This document shows positions 51,992-61,386 of a stretch of DNA of 64,000 nucleotides, piece after piece. Position 1 is the stretch's first letter. Each line of letters starts with the position of its first letter. The translations under genes were made by a program, and so were the position numbers. Below the pieces are notes generated by a model. It made no database searches and had not been told where the DNA came from. It saw nothing but the letters and a program-made list of their open reading frames with translations. Source of the stretch: Planctomycetaceae bacterium (GTDB lineage Bacteria; Planctomycetota; Planctomycetia; Pirellulales; Pirellulaceae); NCBI GenBank assembly GCA_005778405.1, contig SXOA01000029.1:1-64000 (forward strand), in the 5' to 3' direction.

Positions 51992-54727
51992 TTAATGGTT
52001 GACGATGAACTCCTTGGTATTGATGAGCGTCCACAGGAGTCCCTTGGCCCCTTCGAGCGGGCTCGAAGCAGAAGCGAGGTAGTCCGTGCACCGCTTCATC
52101 TCGTCGGGCGAGGGATAGCGGCTGAGGGTCCGGAGATAGACCTGCTTCACCAATCCAGGAGCATCTTCCATCGGCTCAGCCTCGGGAGCAGTCAGGTCGT
52201 CCAGGCTCTTAGTCAATTCCGCGAGCCGACCTTGCAGCCGTTCCAGTTGCTCCTTGTTTTCGTCCTTGGTCACCCGCTCGATACGAACCTGCAACTTGGC
52301 GACCTCGCGGCCGATGTTGGTGACTTCCTGGGCTTTGTTGTTGGGATCCAGCTTAGGACGGAACTTCTTCGAGAGATCCTCGGCAAAAGTGTCGCGCCCC
52401 CCGGAAATCTGTGAAAGAACCTGGTTGTCATTCTGAAGGAAGACGGTTTGCAGCAAGCTGGCTTCCATCGAACGGTCGCAATCGCAATTGCTTTCGCGAA
52501 TGCTCCGTCCAAAGACCGTCAGGGCAAAGCCGGCGTTGCCTGCCCGGTTCCCTTGGTTCTGGGCGCTGGCCCCAGCAATCGCGATGGCCCGATTCTTCAG
52601 GTCGGACCGCATCGTGGCGGCTTTGGCATCGGAAGCCGTGGCCATCTGCACGGCATCATAGGCCACTTCCGCCGGCAAGCGCCGGGGGACTGCCCGGCTG
52701 AAATTCCGCTCGTCCTTGGCGTTCGTGGCGTTGGGCTGCCAGGTGAGCTGATACGTCCGGCTGTTCAAAATCTCGCGGTGCAGCCACTTCATGTCGAAGT
52801 TGTGCTCGATGAACCCGGCCGCCAGGTGATCGAGCAGTGCTTTGTTGCTCGGCGGATTCGCCAGGCTCATGTCGTCCGGCGGTTGCACAATGCCGACATT
52901 GAAATAGCTCGCCCAGACGCGGTTGGCAAAGGCCTTGGCAAAGTAGGGATTGTCCTTATTCCGCAGCCAATCCATTAAAGGAGTGCGGGCATCGGCCACG
53001 TCATTGAGGTTCATATCCTCGCCACCGAGAATCCGTGCTTTGGCCTGAGCGGCCGGCGGACGATTGCGGTTTTGGTTTCCGTTGTTGTTGGGACGACGGT
53101 TCTGGGGAGCCGGAGCCATGACAAACAGCTCGCCGAAGGGGACCGTCATTTTCTGCTTGAGCTTTTCCGGCAAGGCCCGGCGAATGTCGTTACCTCCCAT
53201 TCTCGCGTCGACGGGGATTTCCAGCTTGGCCAGGATTTCCTTGTACTGGTCCTGTGTCTCTTTATCACGAGCCCCATTCTGGCTGAATTGCACTCGAGAG
53301 AAGAACCCCTTGAAGGCGTCAAAATCATCCTTCGACCATTGGTCGAACGGATGCTTGTGGCACTGGGCGCACTGGATGCGAATTCCCAGGAACGTGTAAG
53401 CAAAGCCAATCGCCCGTTCTTCCGGCTGGCGGAGGTTGTTGCGGGCCCAATAGAAGGGCATGTTGTCGCGGTCGGCGAACTTTTTCTCCGAGTCGGGATG
53501 ATAAATCTCGCTCATCTCCTGGCAATATTCGGCATAGGTCTGCCCTTCCTTGCGGCTCTTGGCAAGGACGATCCCTTCCACGATTTTGTCATAGGGAGTG
53601 TTGTCCGCCATCCGCTTGTAAATCCAGTCGTACCAGATCTGGGATGAGCTTCCCTGCACGGGCATGGTGTTGTTGAGAGCGCGGTCGTTGTTGCCCGTAT
53701 AATCGCAGAGCTTGGTCGTCCACCAGGCGGCGTAAGCAGGGCTGGCGAGCAGCTCGTCGATCTTGGCGGCCCGTTTTTGCGAGGAGGGATCGGCCAGGAA
53801 TGCTTCCACCTCGGTAGGCGTCGGCAAAGTTCCCGTCAGATCCAAGCTGACTCGGCGAAAGAATTCAGCATCGCTGGCGACTTCGGACGGGATCATGCCC
53901 AGTTTGCGGAGCTTTTCAATGACCAGCTCGTCCACTTTGTTGAACGTGGCAACCTGGGGATACTTTTCGCCGAACTTGTCGGAAACAGGGCGAATGACCG
54001 GCACTGGGACGACGGCATTGTCGTACGAGATGACGATGTGGGTATCTCCCGGCTCCGTCGCGGTGACGAGGCCCAGTTCGGTGATCTTGCTGACTTGGTC
54101 GCTGTTGGACTGGAAACGGCACAGAGGCGTGACATCCTCGCGAGTGCCGTCCGGCCAAACGGCAACGGCTTTCATTTGCACGGTCTCGCCGGACTTGGAA
54201 AACAGAATTTCGCTGGGGGTCACTTCCAGGCGGACTAGCTTTTGCATGTCCTTGGCGGCGTCAAATTTCGCCCCCGCTTCCACCCAGCGGCGGAAGACGT
54301 TGTATTCCCAACTCTCCTTCTTGTACCTCTCGCCTCCTTCATGGAGCTCTTCATTCGTTGGCTTCACCAGGATGAGACTGTCGAGCGGGCTATCGACGCT
54401 CACACGCGGCTTGTCCCCTTTGGCCAGGGATTCATGATCGGCTTTGAAGTCATAGCCAAAGAGGGAGAGCCGAAAGCCGCCGCGCCCCTGAAACGAGCCG
54501 TGGCAGGCGCGGCCGTTGCAACCCAGCCGCCCAAAGAGCGGGCTGACATGCCGCTGGAACGAGGGTTCTTCGGCGACATCGCTGGGGACGAACCGCTGGC
54601 TAACGGGTAAAAGCTCCTGGGGAGCCGCCGCTTGATCGTCTCCGCGCGCGGAGTTATCGCGAGCAGTGGCGAGTAAGCAGGCGGCCCCCAGGCCGCCAAG
54701 TGTCAGAAGGAGTGTGCGAATCGACAT
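51992..54727 (-). CDS. DUF1549/DUF1553 secreted protein with CX4CH motif and Ig-like domain
   Basis: A 911-residue exported protein (signal about 1-22). It begins with a cytochrome-like segment RLGCNGRACHGSFQG whose Cys70-x4-Cys75-His76 differs from CX2CH; then a bacterial Ig (BIG2)-like domain (LVRLEVTPSEILFSKSGETVQMKAVAVWPDGTREDVTPL, about 165-260), DUF1549 at about 270-475 (EFFRRVSLDLTGTLPTPTEVEAFLAD ... IRIQCAQCHKHPFDQWSKDDF) and DUF1553 (ADARTPLMDWLRNKDNPYFAKAFANRVWASYFN). A different architecture from the 9529 gene. It is cotranscribed with sigma, anti-sigma-like and DUF1501 genes. Confidence 0.93.
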   Translation of the reverse strand: MSIRTLLLTLGGLGAACLLATARDNSARGDDQAAAPQELLPVSQRFVPSDVAEEPSFQRHVSPLFGRLGCNGRACHGSFQGRGGFRLSLFGYDFKADHESLAKGDKPRVSVDSPLDSLILVKPTNEELHEGGERYKKESWEYNVFRRWVEAGAKFDAAKDMQKLVRLEVTPSEILFSKSGETVQMKAVAVWPDGTREDVTPLCRFQSNSDQVSKITELGLVTATEPGDTHIVISYDNAVVPVPVIRPVSDKFGEKYPQVATFNKVDELVIEKLRKLGMIPSEVASDAEFFRRVSLDLTGTLPTPTEVEAFLADPSSQKRAAKIDELLASPAYAAWWTTKLCDYTGNNDRALNNTMPVQGSSSQIWYDWIYKRMADNTPYDKIVEGIVLAKSRKEGQTYAEYCQEMSEIYHPDSEKKFADRDNMPFYWARNNLRQPEERAIGFAYTFLGIRIQCAQCHKHPFDQWSKDDFDAFKGFFSRVQFSQNGARDKETQDQYKEILAKLEIPVDARMGGNDIRRALPEKLKQKMTVPFGELFVMAPAPQNRRPNNNGNQNRNRPPAAQAKARILGGEDMNLNDVADARTPLMDWLRNKDNPYFAKAFANRVWASYFNVGIVQPPDDMSLANPPSNKALLDHLAAGFIEHNFDMKWLHREILNSRTYQLTWQPNATNAKDERNFSRAVPRRLPAEVAYDAVQMATASDAKAATMRSDLKNRAIAIAGASAQNQGNRAGNAGFALTVFGRSIRESNCDCDRSMEASLLQTVFLQNDNQVLSQISGGRDTFAEDLSKKFRPKLDPNNKAQEVTNIGREVAKLQVRIERVTKDENKEQLERLQGRLAELTKSLDDLTAPEAEPMEDAPGLVKQVYLRTLSRYPSPDEMKRCTDYLASASSPLEGAKGLLWTLINTKEFIVNH

Positions 54728-54736
54728 AAGATTTCC

Positions 54737-55402
54737 TTACTTGTCTGGCTGATTCACGGTCCCTTTAGGAGGCTTTTTGGCCGCCGGTTTGGGACCGTTC
54801 TTCGTGACCTTCACTTTGTTCTTCGAGTCCGCCGCGGACTTCGTCAGAATTTGCAACTGGTTCTCCAGAATCTTCTGCCGCTCGTTTTCGAGGCGGCTGA
54901 TTTCTTGATCAAGTTTTGCGAGCCGCTGGGTGGCTCGTTCTCGCTCGCGCTTGGCAACCGCCATGCGAACGTCCATCTGCTCGTTCAGCAGGGTCTTGAG
55001 CTGGCTGCGGATTTCTTCCTTGTCTCCCATCACCAACTGCGCGGTGAGAAGTTGAATCCGAGACTTGATGGTCCAGGCCTTCAGTTCCAGGTCGTACTGC
55101 GCGTTGTCGCGCCCTTTGAGCTGGCCGATTCGTTCCGCATCGCGGGCCAACTCGCGAATCGCTCGCTCGTAATCCTTGCGACGATTCTCGCGCAGATGGG
55201 TCAGCAGCTCTTTGAGTTCTGCGTGATTCTGCTGCACGAAGGCCATAACAGCCGTTTCCCGCTCCGCAGTGATCGGCAGGTCGGTTTTGGCTTTTGAGGC
55301 GGCTTGATTCTTGAGAGCGAGGGGATTGGCGGGGTCATTCTGGGCGCGCGCCACCCCCAGGAAAAGCAGGCTCAGCAGCGAGATTGTACAACGCAACTTC
55401 AC
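54737..55402 (-). CDS. Secreted coiled-coil protein of unknown function
   Basis: A 221-residue protein with a signal peptide (RCTISLLSLLFLGVARAQ) and a long helical region (about 45-190) of coiled-coil type, e.g. LTHLRENRRKDYERAIRELARDAERI and RERERATQRLAKLDQEISRLENERQKILENQLQIL; the C-terminus is a Lys/Pro-rich tail. It starts with GTG just after the anti-sigma-like stop, its GGAGAA ribosome site lying inside that gene, so the two are coupled. Function unknown. Confidence 0.8.
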   Translation of the reverse strand: MKLRCTISLLSLLFLGVARAQNDPANPLALKNQAASKAKTDLPITAERETAVMAFVQQNHAELKELLTHLRENRRKDYERAIRELARDAERIGQLKGRDNAQYDLELKAWTIKSRIQLLTAQLVMGDKEEIRSQLKTLLNEQMDVRMAVAKRERERATQRLAKLDQEISRLENERQKILENQLQILTKSAADSKNKVKVTKNGPKPAAKKPPKGTVNQPDK

Positions 55403-55405
55403 GAA

Positions 55406-55957
55406 CTAGTTCTCCATTACTTCATCATCCCAGGCTTCATCGGGCTTGCCGTCGCCATCGTCATCTTCCACTTTGCCGCCGCTCAGGCTGATGACCCCAG
55501 CCGTCATCCAAGAGGGGGCAATTTCTGGCTCGGCATCGAGCACCAGCCCAGTTTCTGCGGGCTCGTCGATGATGAGTGCCGCTGGCGCATCCGCACGAGT
55601 CTCGTTCCAGGCTTCCGCCAGATCCGAGGTTCCCGATTTTGGCCCCTGCATGTTCCACCACACCGCACCTGCAACCGATGCCGCCACGGCCCCGGCACTA
55701 ATCCAGCCAATACCATAAACCCAGGACTTGCGGCGAGCAATCCTCGAAGCTGATTCGACCAGATCAACCTCATGCGATTCGGCCATGGCAATCGTCTGGC
55801 TCAAATCAACAGCGCGGGCCACCGTTTCCCGGGCGAGTTGGCTGGTTTCAAATTCCGCTTCGAAAGCGGCTGTCTCTGCGCCGGTCAATTCACCGGCAAT
55901 GTAGCGAAACGCGAGCCACTCGCGGTCGGCTGCGGATAGTCTTTCAAAGTCAATCAC
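55406..55957 (-). CDS. Anti-sigma-factor-like single-TM protein
   Basis: A 183-residue protein with N-terminal DFERLSAADREWLAFRYIAGELTGAETAAFEAEF, which has the look of a zinc-less anti-sigma domain (ASD), a TM segment at about 88-108 (GWISAGAVAASVAGAVWW) and a periplasmic acidic C-terminus. GTG start overlaps the sigma stop codon (GTGA). Its place directly after the ECF sigma factor is the main evidence for an anti-sigma role. Confidence 0.65.
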   Translation of the reverse strand: MIDFERLSAADREWLAFRYIAGELTGAETAAFEAEFETSQLARETVARAVDLSQTIAMAESHEVDLVESASRIARRKSWVYGIGWISAGAVAASVAGAVWWNMQGPKSGTSDLAEAWNETRADAPAALIIDEPAETGLVLDAEPEIAPSWMTAGVISLSGGKVEDDDGDGKPDEAWDDEVMEN

Positions 55958-56520
55958 GGCTTATCGTCCAGTTTGGTTCTGAGCTTCATTAAGGCCGTCC
56001 TCATTCGTCCGAGGGCGGTGCCGAGGGGAATTTTCAACTCGGCGGCAATTACTACAAAAGTCTTTTCCTCGTATATCCGCATCCGCACAATCTCGCGTTC
56101 CTCCGGTCGAAGCTCGCCCAGCGCGGCTTTCACCGCATCGACCGCTTCGAGCCCCATGGCCCGCTCTTCCGCAGAGGGAGGGACCGCGGCACCCTGCCAG
56201 GCAACCTGGCGGAACACCTTGTCACCCACGGCCGCCCGGCGGCGAAAGGCCAGCGCCTCGTGAAAGGCGACCCGGAACAACCAGGCCTTGCGAGTTTCCT
56301 CTCGGCTTTCGTGACCCCTCTGGACCAACTTGGTAAAAGTGGCCTGCAGGCAATCAGCCGCGAGGGAGGCATCCCGCAACACTCCCTGCAAAAACCGCCG
56401 CAATTCCTCGCCATGCTCGGCATAGAGCGCCGCAACCACCTCGGACGATAGCTGCTCGCTGGATGCGTTAGGCTTCTCCGTCGATGACAACGTCGCACTC
56501 CCTGCCGCAACCGGCGGCAT
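55954..56520 (-). CDS. ECF-type RNA polymerase sigma factor
   Basis: A 188-residue ECF sigma factor: region 2 (about 28-95: VVAALYAEHGEELRRFLQGVLRDASLAADCLQATFTKLVQRG... TRKAWLFRVAFHEALAFRRR) and region 4 (about 125-182: LRPEEREIVRMRIYEEKTFVVIAAELKIPLGTALGRMRTALMKLR). First gene of a five-gene minus-strand operon with an anti-sigma-like protein and DUF1549/DUF1501 export proteins, which are the likely targets or sensor-linked products. Confidence 0.92.
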   Translation of the reverse strand: MPPVAAGSATLSSTEKPNASSEQLSSEVVAALYAEHGEELRRFLQGVLRDASLAADCLQATFTKLVQRGHESREETRKAWLFRVAFHEALAFRRRAAVGDKVFRQVAWQGAAVPPSAEERAMGLEAVDAVKAALGELRPEEREIVRMRIYEEKTFVVIAAELKIPLGTALGRMRTALMKLRTKLDDKP

Positions 56521-56861
56521 GTGGCGGCTTTCAGGAACTAGATGCGCTAGGGCAACCGATTATTGGCGAGAGCGTCGCGGCGCACAAGAATAGGGAGAAT
56601 CGACGCAAGTCTTTGATGCAAAAAGGCTTGCGCTCAAACAATTGGGAATTCAGGCAATGGTAAAAGTGAAATGCTCAAGGGTAATTGCTAAATGTAAGAG
56701 CAACACGCACCACTTTTAGCATTTCATCCGACTTTGCCGTCGCCTGCCGTCGCCGCACTCACTCCGATATAATTCCCCCTTTGCTTCGCCGCAAGTCGCC
56801 CAGTTGCCGTCAGCCGCCGTACATCAGGCATCATTCCTCAATCTGCAATCTGAAACCCCTG
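56521..56861. other. Divergent promoter region upstream of the ECF operon
   Basis: These 341 bases separate divergent starts and hold no recognised gene. An inverted pair TAAAAGTG (56661-56668) / CACTTTTA (56711-56718) and the related TGAAATGCT / AGCATTTCA are visible; they may be operators or remains of a repeat. No clear -35/-10 pair could be fixed. Confidence 0.4.
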
Positions 56862-58727
56862 ATGTTCATTGGCCCCATCTTCTCTCGCGAGCTTGCCATC
56901 GCTCCCCGCCGCGCGGCGCATTACATCTATCGGACGGCCTATCCGTTGGTGCTGTTTGTCTTGATGTATACCGCCTGGCTCCGGATGGTGGGGACGCAGA
57001 ACGTCCGGAATGTGGGCGACATCGCCCGCTTCGGCTCGATGCTCTTTTGGATCCTCGCCCTGCTCCAACTCGCCCTCCTCTCCTTTCTCGCCGCCCAGTC
57101 AGCCGTCAGCGGTGTAGCTCAGGAAAAAGACAAGCGGACCATGCTCTTGCTGCTGATGACGCGGCTTTCCAACCATGAATTGGTGCTGGGAAAGCTTTTC
57201 GCCAGCCTCCTCGACGTCTTTGTGATGCTCCTCGCCGCTCTCCCTGTGTTCATGCTCATGACTTTGTTCGGCGGCGTTTCGGTGGAACAGGTGCTGCGCG
57301 TATTTGCGGTGACGCTGGCCACCGTTCTAGCGGCCGGCAGTTTGGGTTCGACGGTCGCGCTGGGACGTGAGAAGACCTTTCAATCACTTGCTATCACCGT
57401 TCTAACTTTGGTGATGTGGCTGGGCGTTTGGGAAGTCATTGCCGTTCTGTTTGGCGACCAGCAAATCGCGGGGCTTAGCGTCGAAACGCTTGTTACTGCC
57501 GCCAGTCCGCTCCGGGCCATCCTCGCGGCTGTGCATCCTTTCAAGGGTGCCGCTGCCGGGCTGCTGGCCGGGGAGAATCTGTTCGTCCTGTTTGCCACGA
57601 GCGCTGCGGCGGCGCTCAACTTGGTTGGCATTTTGATGCTTCGGGTCTGGAACCCTGGCCGCGAAGTCCATCTTGGCCAGTCGGAAGAGACCGCCGCCGG
57701 CATCTTCAGCGCCGATCATGACATCAAGGAACTGGAAGCCCGCCAGGCGGCTGGAAGCGTCACCAAGGAAGTTGCCGATGCTGCCCGCTCCGCCCATGTC
57801 GACGCCCGCATCCGCAACGTCAGCCATAAGAGCCGCGAGGTTTGGGACAACCCGGTCCTGTGGCGGGAAATGTGCACCTGGGCCTATGGCCGAAAAGTGC
57901 TGTTCATCCGCCTGGGTTATCTGCTCCTGTTCATCATGGCGGCGGCGGCAATTCATTCGCAAACAGTCAGCGGGGCGGCTTTGGAGAGGAACGATAGCGG
58001 GGCTATCATTCCGGCAGCCGTAGCTCCTCTCGCGCCGTTCTTTCTCGTGAGCTTGGTGATCGTCAATGCCCTCGCGGTCACCAGCATCACCAACGAACGG
58101 GACGGCGGAGCGCTCGATCTGCTCCTCGTGACTGACCTCTCCCCCAAAGAATTCATCTTCGGCAAGATGCTCGGCGTGGCCTATGTCACCAAAGAGATGA
58201 TTCTGCTGCCGCTGGCGCTCTGCGTTTATCTCTGGTGGGCCGGCGGGCTTTCACTGGAAAACTTGTTCTATCTACTTGTCGGCCAAGGAGTCATGAACTT
58301 CTTCGTCATCATGCTCGGCGTGCATTGCGGGCTAACTTATGCCAACAGCCGCTCGGCGATTGGCGTCAGCCTGGGGAACGTCTTTTTTCTGTTCCTCGGC
58401 GTCGTAACGCTCATTTTGCTGATGATTTCCTTCAGCGGCTCGTTCCAGACGCAGCTGGGGCCGTTCCTGACGTTTATCGTCGGCGGATTCGTCGGACTGC
58501 TGGTGACGCTGGGCATTCGCAACCCCTCAGCCGCCATCGCCACGGCCTCCATCATTCTCCCCTTCGCGACGTTCTTCGCCGTCACCAGCTTCCTGGCCGG
58601 CCACTGGTCCCAAGTCTTCCTCGTCTCCACCTTCGCCTATGGCTTCACCACCGCCGCCATGCTCATTCCGGCCCTTTCGCAGTTTGATGTGGCGATGGGG
58701 AGGACGAAGGGGGGGGCGGAAGAGTAG
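56862..58727 (+). CDS. ABC-2 type transporter permease
   Basis: A 621-residue polytopic membrane protein with about 12 TM segments, made of two ABC-2-like halves. First half: FARFGSMLFWILALLQLALLSFLAAQSAVSGVAQEKDKRTMLLLLMTRLSNHELVLGKLFASLLDVFVMLLAALPVF, where the Q-EKDxRT-x-LLLxTxxS pattern is typical of ABC-2 permeases. Second half: VNALAVTSITNERDGGALDLLLVTDLSPKEFIFGKMLG. No ATPase gene is adjacent, so the partner is elsewhere. The ATG 56862 begins the first cytosolic segment; the longer frame has no support. Confidence 0.85.
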   Translation: MFIGPIFSRELAIAPRRAAHYIYRTAYPLVLFVLMYTAWLRMVGTQNVRNVGDIARFGSMLFWILALLQLALLSFLAAQSAVSGVAQEKDKRTMLLLLMTRLSNHELVLGKLFASLLDVFVMLLAALPVFMLMTLFGGVSVEQVLRVFAVTLATVLAAGSLGSTVALGREKTFQSLAITVLTLVMWLGVWEVIAVLFGDQQIAGLSVETLVTAASPLRAILAAVHPFKGAAAGLLAGENLFVLFATSAAAALNLVGILMLRVWNPGREVHLGQSEETAAGIFSADHDIKELEARQAAGSVTKEVADAARSAHVDARIRNVSHKSREVWDNPVLWREMCTWAYGRKVLFIRLGYLLLFIMAAAAIHSQTVSGAALERNDSGAIIPAAVAPLAPFFLVSLVIVNALAVTSITNERDGGALDLLLVTDLSPKEFIFGKMLGVAYVTKEMILLPLALCVYLWWAGGLSLENLFYLLVGQGVMNFFVIMLGVHCGLTYANSRSAIGVSLGNVFFLFLGVVTLILLMISFSGSFQTQLGPFLTFIVGGFVGLLVTLGIRNPSAAIATASIILPFATFFAVTSFLAGHWSQVFLVSTFAYGFTTAAMLIPALSQFDVAMGRTKGGAEE

Positions 58728-58762
58728 TCAGCAGTGCGAGGCTCAAGGTTGAACTGGCGCGA

Positions 58763-59473
58763 CTAGCGTTTGCCCTTGCGGCCGTTCTTCGTCCCGCGCG
58801 GCTTTCGAAACGCAAATATCTCGCGGACTGGCAGTGCAAATCCGGGCAGCACCTTGCCGCCATCCAATGTTCCGTCCAGTGGCACCACCTTGCTGCGAGA
58901 CTGCGAAGTATAGACTGTGACCACTTTGGCAACTGGATCGACATACCAGACCAGCCGTACCCCAGCTTCAAAATACTCCCGCAGCTTGCGGGACATTTCG
59001 CCGGTCGAGTTGCTCGCACTCAACACTTCCACAGCGAGGTCGGGAACAATTTCTGGCACTGGGTCGTCAGGAATCTCGCCGTCGGGAAATCGGTTCCAGC
59101 CCGCGAATGCGATATCTGGGATTAGGACCTGATTGCGCGGAAATAGAATCATCCCACCTTCGCCAGTGACCACGCCTAAATCGTGTTTTCTGACAAACTG
59201 AACCAAAGCCGCCGCCAACAGGACGGCAATCTCCGACTCGAAGTATCCCATAGTCTTCTCCACCAGCACGCCATCCACCAACTCGCAAAAGCGATCTTCG
59301 TGCGCTTCGATTTCCACCACGTCTTCCACAGTCGCGGTCCCTGGCGGTGGATTCATGCGAATGCGGTCCAGCGGTACCCCCCCCAGCCGGTCAATGAGCT
59401 CGGCAAGATTGCGAAACTTCGGGATGGGTGTGGCGACAGTCACGAGTAACTCTTGGAGCGATTGGCTTCCCAT
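58763..59473 (-). CDS. Uma2-family (DUF820) putative endonuclease
   Basis: A 236-residue Uma2 protein with PD-(D/E)XK-type core: ENRFCELVDGVLVEK (conserved E-L-x-x-G), VLIPDIAFAGWNRFPDGEIPDDPVPEIVPDLAVEVLSASNSTGEMSRKLREYFEAGVRLVWYVDP. A longer N-terminus (about 1-55) distinguishes it from the 36137 gene. Function in vivo is unclear. Its start is 40 bases outside the divergent kinase-like gene region. Confidence 0.92.
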   Translation of the reverse strand: MGSQSLQELLVTVATPIPKFRNLAELIDRLGGVPLDRIRMNPPPGTATVEDVVEIEAHEDRFCELVDGVLVEKTMGYFESEIAVLLAAALVQFVRKHDLGVVTGEGGMILFPRNQVLIPDIAFAGWNRFPDGEIPDDPVPEIVPDLAVEVLSASNSTGEMSRKLREYFEAGVRLVWYVDPVAKVVTVYTSQSRSKVVPLDGTLDGGKVLPGFALPVREIFAFRKPRGTKNGRKGKR

Positions 59474-59631
59474 GGGTTAGAAGGGATTCGGCGATCCCTC
59501 ATAATTCTATCACATTGGGACAGAATCAGTTTCGCAAAACTCACCGCCATTCTACAATAAACCACGGAACAGAGAATGAAGTGACGGGCGGAGCGGCTTT
59601 GGAACGGCTGCACTGCACACGAGGCACCTCG

Positions 59632-61290
59632 ATGAATGCGTCTCGCATTGGACCCTTTGCGCTCGAAGAGAAGCTGGGTAGCCAGCAGTCCAGCGTGTAT
59701 CGCGCCATCCACTTGCAGCAGCGGCGACAGGTGGCGCTGAAAATCTTTTCCATTCCGCTCGCCGCCAATCAGCATGTTCGCAATGAATTCTCGGACGAGA
59801 TGGCCCTGCTCAAGCGCTTGCAGGAACCGCAGGCGGTAAAGTGCTTTGGCGGCAATCTTGACAAGAGCCACGGTTACATCGCGATGGAAATTGTCGACGG
59901 CGAAACGCTGTCGGCCGTGGTCAGCCGGCGGACTCGCTTATCCTGGGAACAGGCAGTCGATTTCGCCGAAGAGATTGCCACGGCCCTCCGAGCGGCTCAC
60001 GAATTGGATTTGATGCATCACGACCTGGTCCCCGACAAAATTCTGGTGACGCCCGAACAGCGAATCAAGGTGCTCGACTTTCGCAAGGGCCGCGAGAAAA
60101 ACCTGTTCTGCCTCTCGTCGCAAATGCGAACCAAGGACCGCCTGTCTTTTCAGTCACCCGAACAGATTCGGGGCGATGCCGCCGGGCCCAAGGCCGACCT
60201 GTATGCTCTCGGATGTCTGCTGTTTTACATGCTTACGGGACAGCCGCCGTTTGCCGGAAGCGTGGAAGAAATTGCCCAGAAACAGCAGAACGAGATTCCG
60301 CCCCGGGTTTCCACGCTCGTTCTCGATTGCTCTATCTGGCTGGACCCGCTGGTGGCTCAGCTTCTGGAGAAAGACCCCGCCAAGCGCCCTTATTCCGCCG
60401 ACGCGGTCCTGCTCGCTTTGCAGGAAACCAGGCGGAAAGCAGCAGCCGGCGGCGGTGTCACGCAGCATGCCCTCGGGGGCATTAGCTCGCTGAAGATGGA
60501 AGTCGATAAGGACGAGGTTCGCCGCCTTGTGGGTCGCAAGGCAGCCGCGGCCGCCGGTCATGAAGTAGCCCGAAACGAAACGCCACTCTACGAGCGACCC
60601 TGGATCATCGCCACCGCTCTGTCCGTTGTGCTCGTGGCCCTGCTCTCCGTCCTGACCTGGTCGCTTTGGCCGTTAAGCCCCGACAAAATGATTGCCGAGG
60701 CGGACCGCCTGATGGCCGCGAACGACCCCACCATGCAGCGGGAAGCGGAGCTGGCCTATCTCCGCCCACTCGTCGAGCAACACCCAGGAACCGAGGCTGC
60801 CCGCCGGGCTAAGGTGCATCTCGATACCATTGACATGCGACTCGCCGAGAACCGGCTGAAGAAGCTCCACAAGCTCGGCCGCGAACCTACCACCGAAGCC
60901 GCCCGACTCTATCTGGAGGCCTCCAAGTTCGAGGAATTCGGCGACAGGGTCACGGCTTACGATAAGTATCAGAGCATTGTTGACCTGATCAAGCCTGCCG
61001 GAGAAGACCGGCTGTATGTGCTGCTCGCCCAGCGGGAGCTCAATCGGCTTAAAAACGACCAATCAGCCGTCGCGGACGAGCGGGGCAAGTTTATCGACGA
61101 AAAACTGGCCCAGGCGGTGCAGTTGCAAAAGGATGGCAAGATCCTGGAGGCCCGCAAAATCCTGACTGGCATCGTTTCTCTCTACGGCGATAACGCGGAA
61201 TTCGCCTCGAATGTCGCCAAAGTCCAAAAACGGCTGGCGGAGCTATCGGCACAGGAAAGTGGGGTAGGCTTCCAGCCTGCCCGAAAGTGA
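59632..61290 (+). CDS. Membrane-anchored Ser/Thr kinase-like protein, probably a pseudokinase
   Basis: A 552-residue protein with an N-terminal kinase fold (about 5-268), a TM segment at about 322-344 (WIIATALSVVLVALLSVLTW) and a helical C-terminal, TPR-like region (about 350-545). The VALK lysine (Lys37), the HxD aspartate (HHD, 129-131), SPEQ and the F-helix Asp189 are kept. However, DFG reads DFR (149-151), HRDLKPxN reads HHDLVPDK (Val133, Lys136) and the glycine loop LGSQQSSV has lost two glycines. Phosphoryl transfer is therefore doubtful. The GTGGGGTAGGC repeat encodes its last residues (VGFQPARK). Confidence 0.85.
   Translation: MNASRIGPFALEEKLGSQQSSVYRAIHLQQRRQVALKIFSIPLAANQHVRNEFSDEMALLKRLQEPQAVKCFGGNLDKSHGYIAMEIVDGETLSAVVSRRTRLSWEQAVDFAEEIATALRAAHELDLMHHDLVPDKILVTPEQRIKVLDFRKGREKNLFCLSSQMRTKDRLSFQSPEQIRGDAAGPKADLYALGCLLFYMLTGQPPFAGSVEEIAQKQQNEIPPRVSTLVLDCSIWLDPLVAQLLEKDPAKRPYSADAVLLALQETRRKAAAGGGVTQHALGGISSLKMEVDKDEVRRLVGRKAAAAAGHEVARNETPLYERPWIIATALSVVLVALLSVLTWSLWPLSPDKMIAEADRLMAANDPTMQREAELAYLRPLVEQHPGTEAARRAKVHLDTIDMRLAENRLKKLHKLGREPTTEAARLYLEASKFEEFGDRVTAYDKYQSIVDLIKPAGEDRLYVLLAQRELNRLKNDQSAVADERGKFIDEKLAQAVQLQKDGKILEARKILTGIVSLYGDNAEFASNVAKVQKRLAELSAQESGVGFQPARK
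61260..61283. repeat. GGGGTAGGCTTCCAGCCTGCCC palindrome at a gene end
   Basis: Near-identical to 8576-8600 and 18716-18740. It is read in frame here and encodes the last residues of the pseudokinase. Confidence 0.65.
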
Positions 61291-61386
61291 ATTCTGCTTG
61301 ACATCCCTACCACACTACGTTGCAATAAAGGTTGGCCCAGTGCTCATCTTCTTGGGCCCGGCCAGGAACAGAACAGGAGAGAGGAT

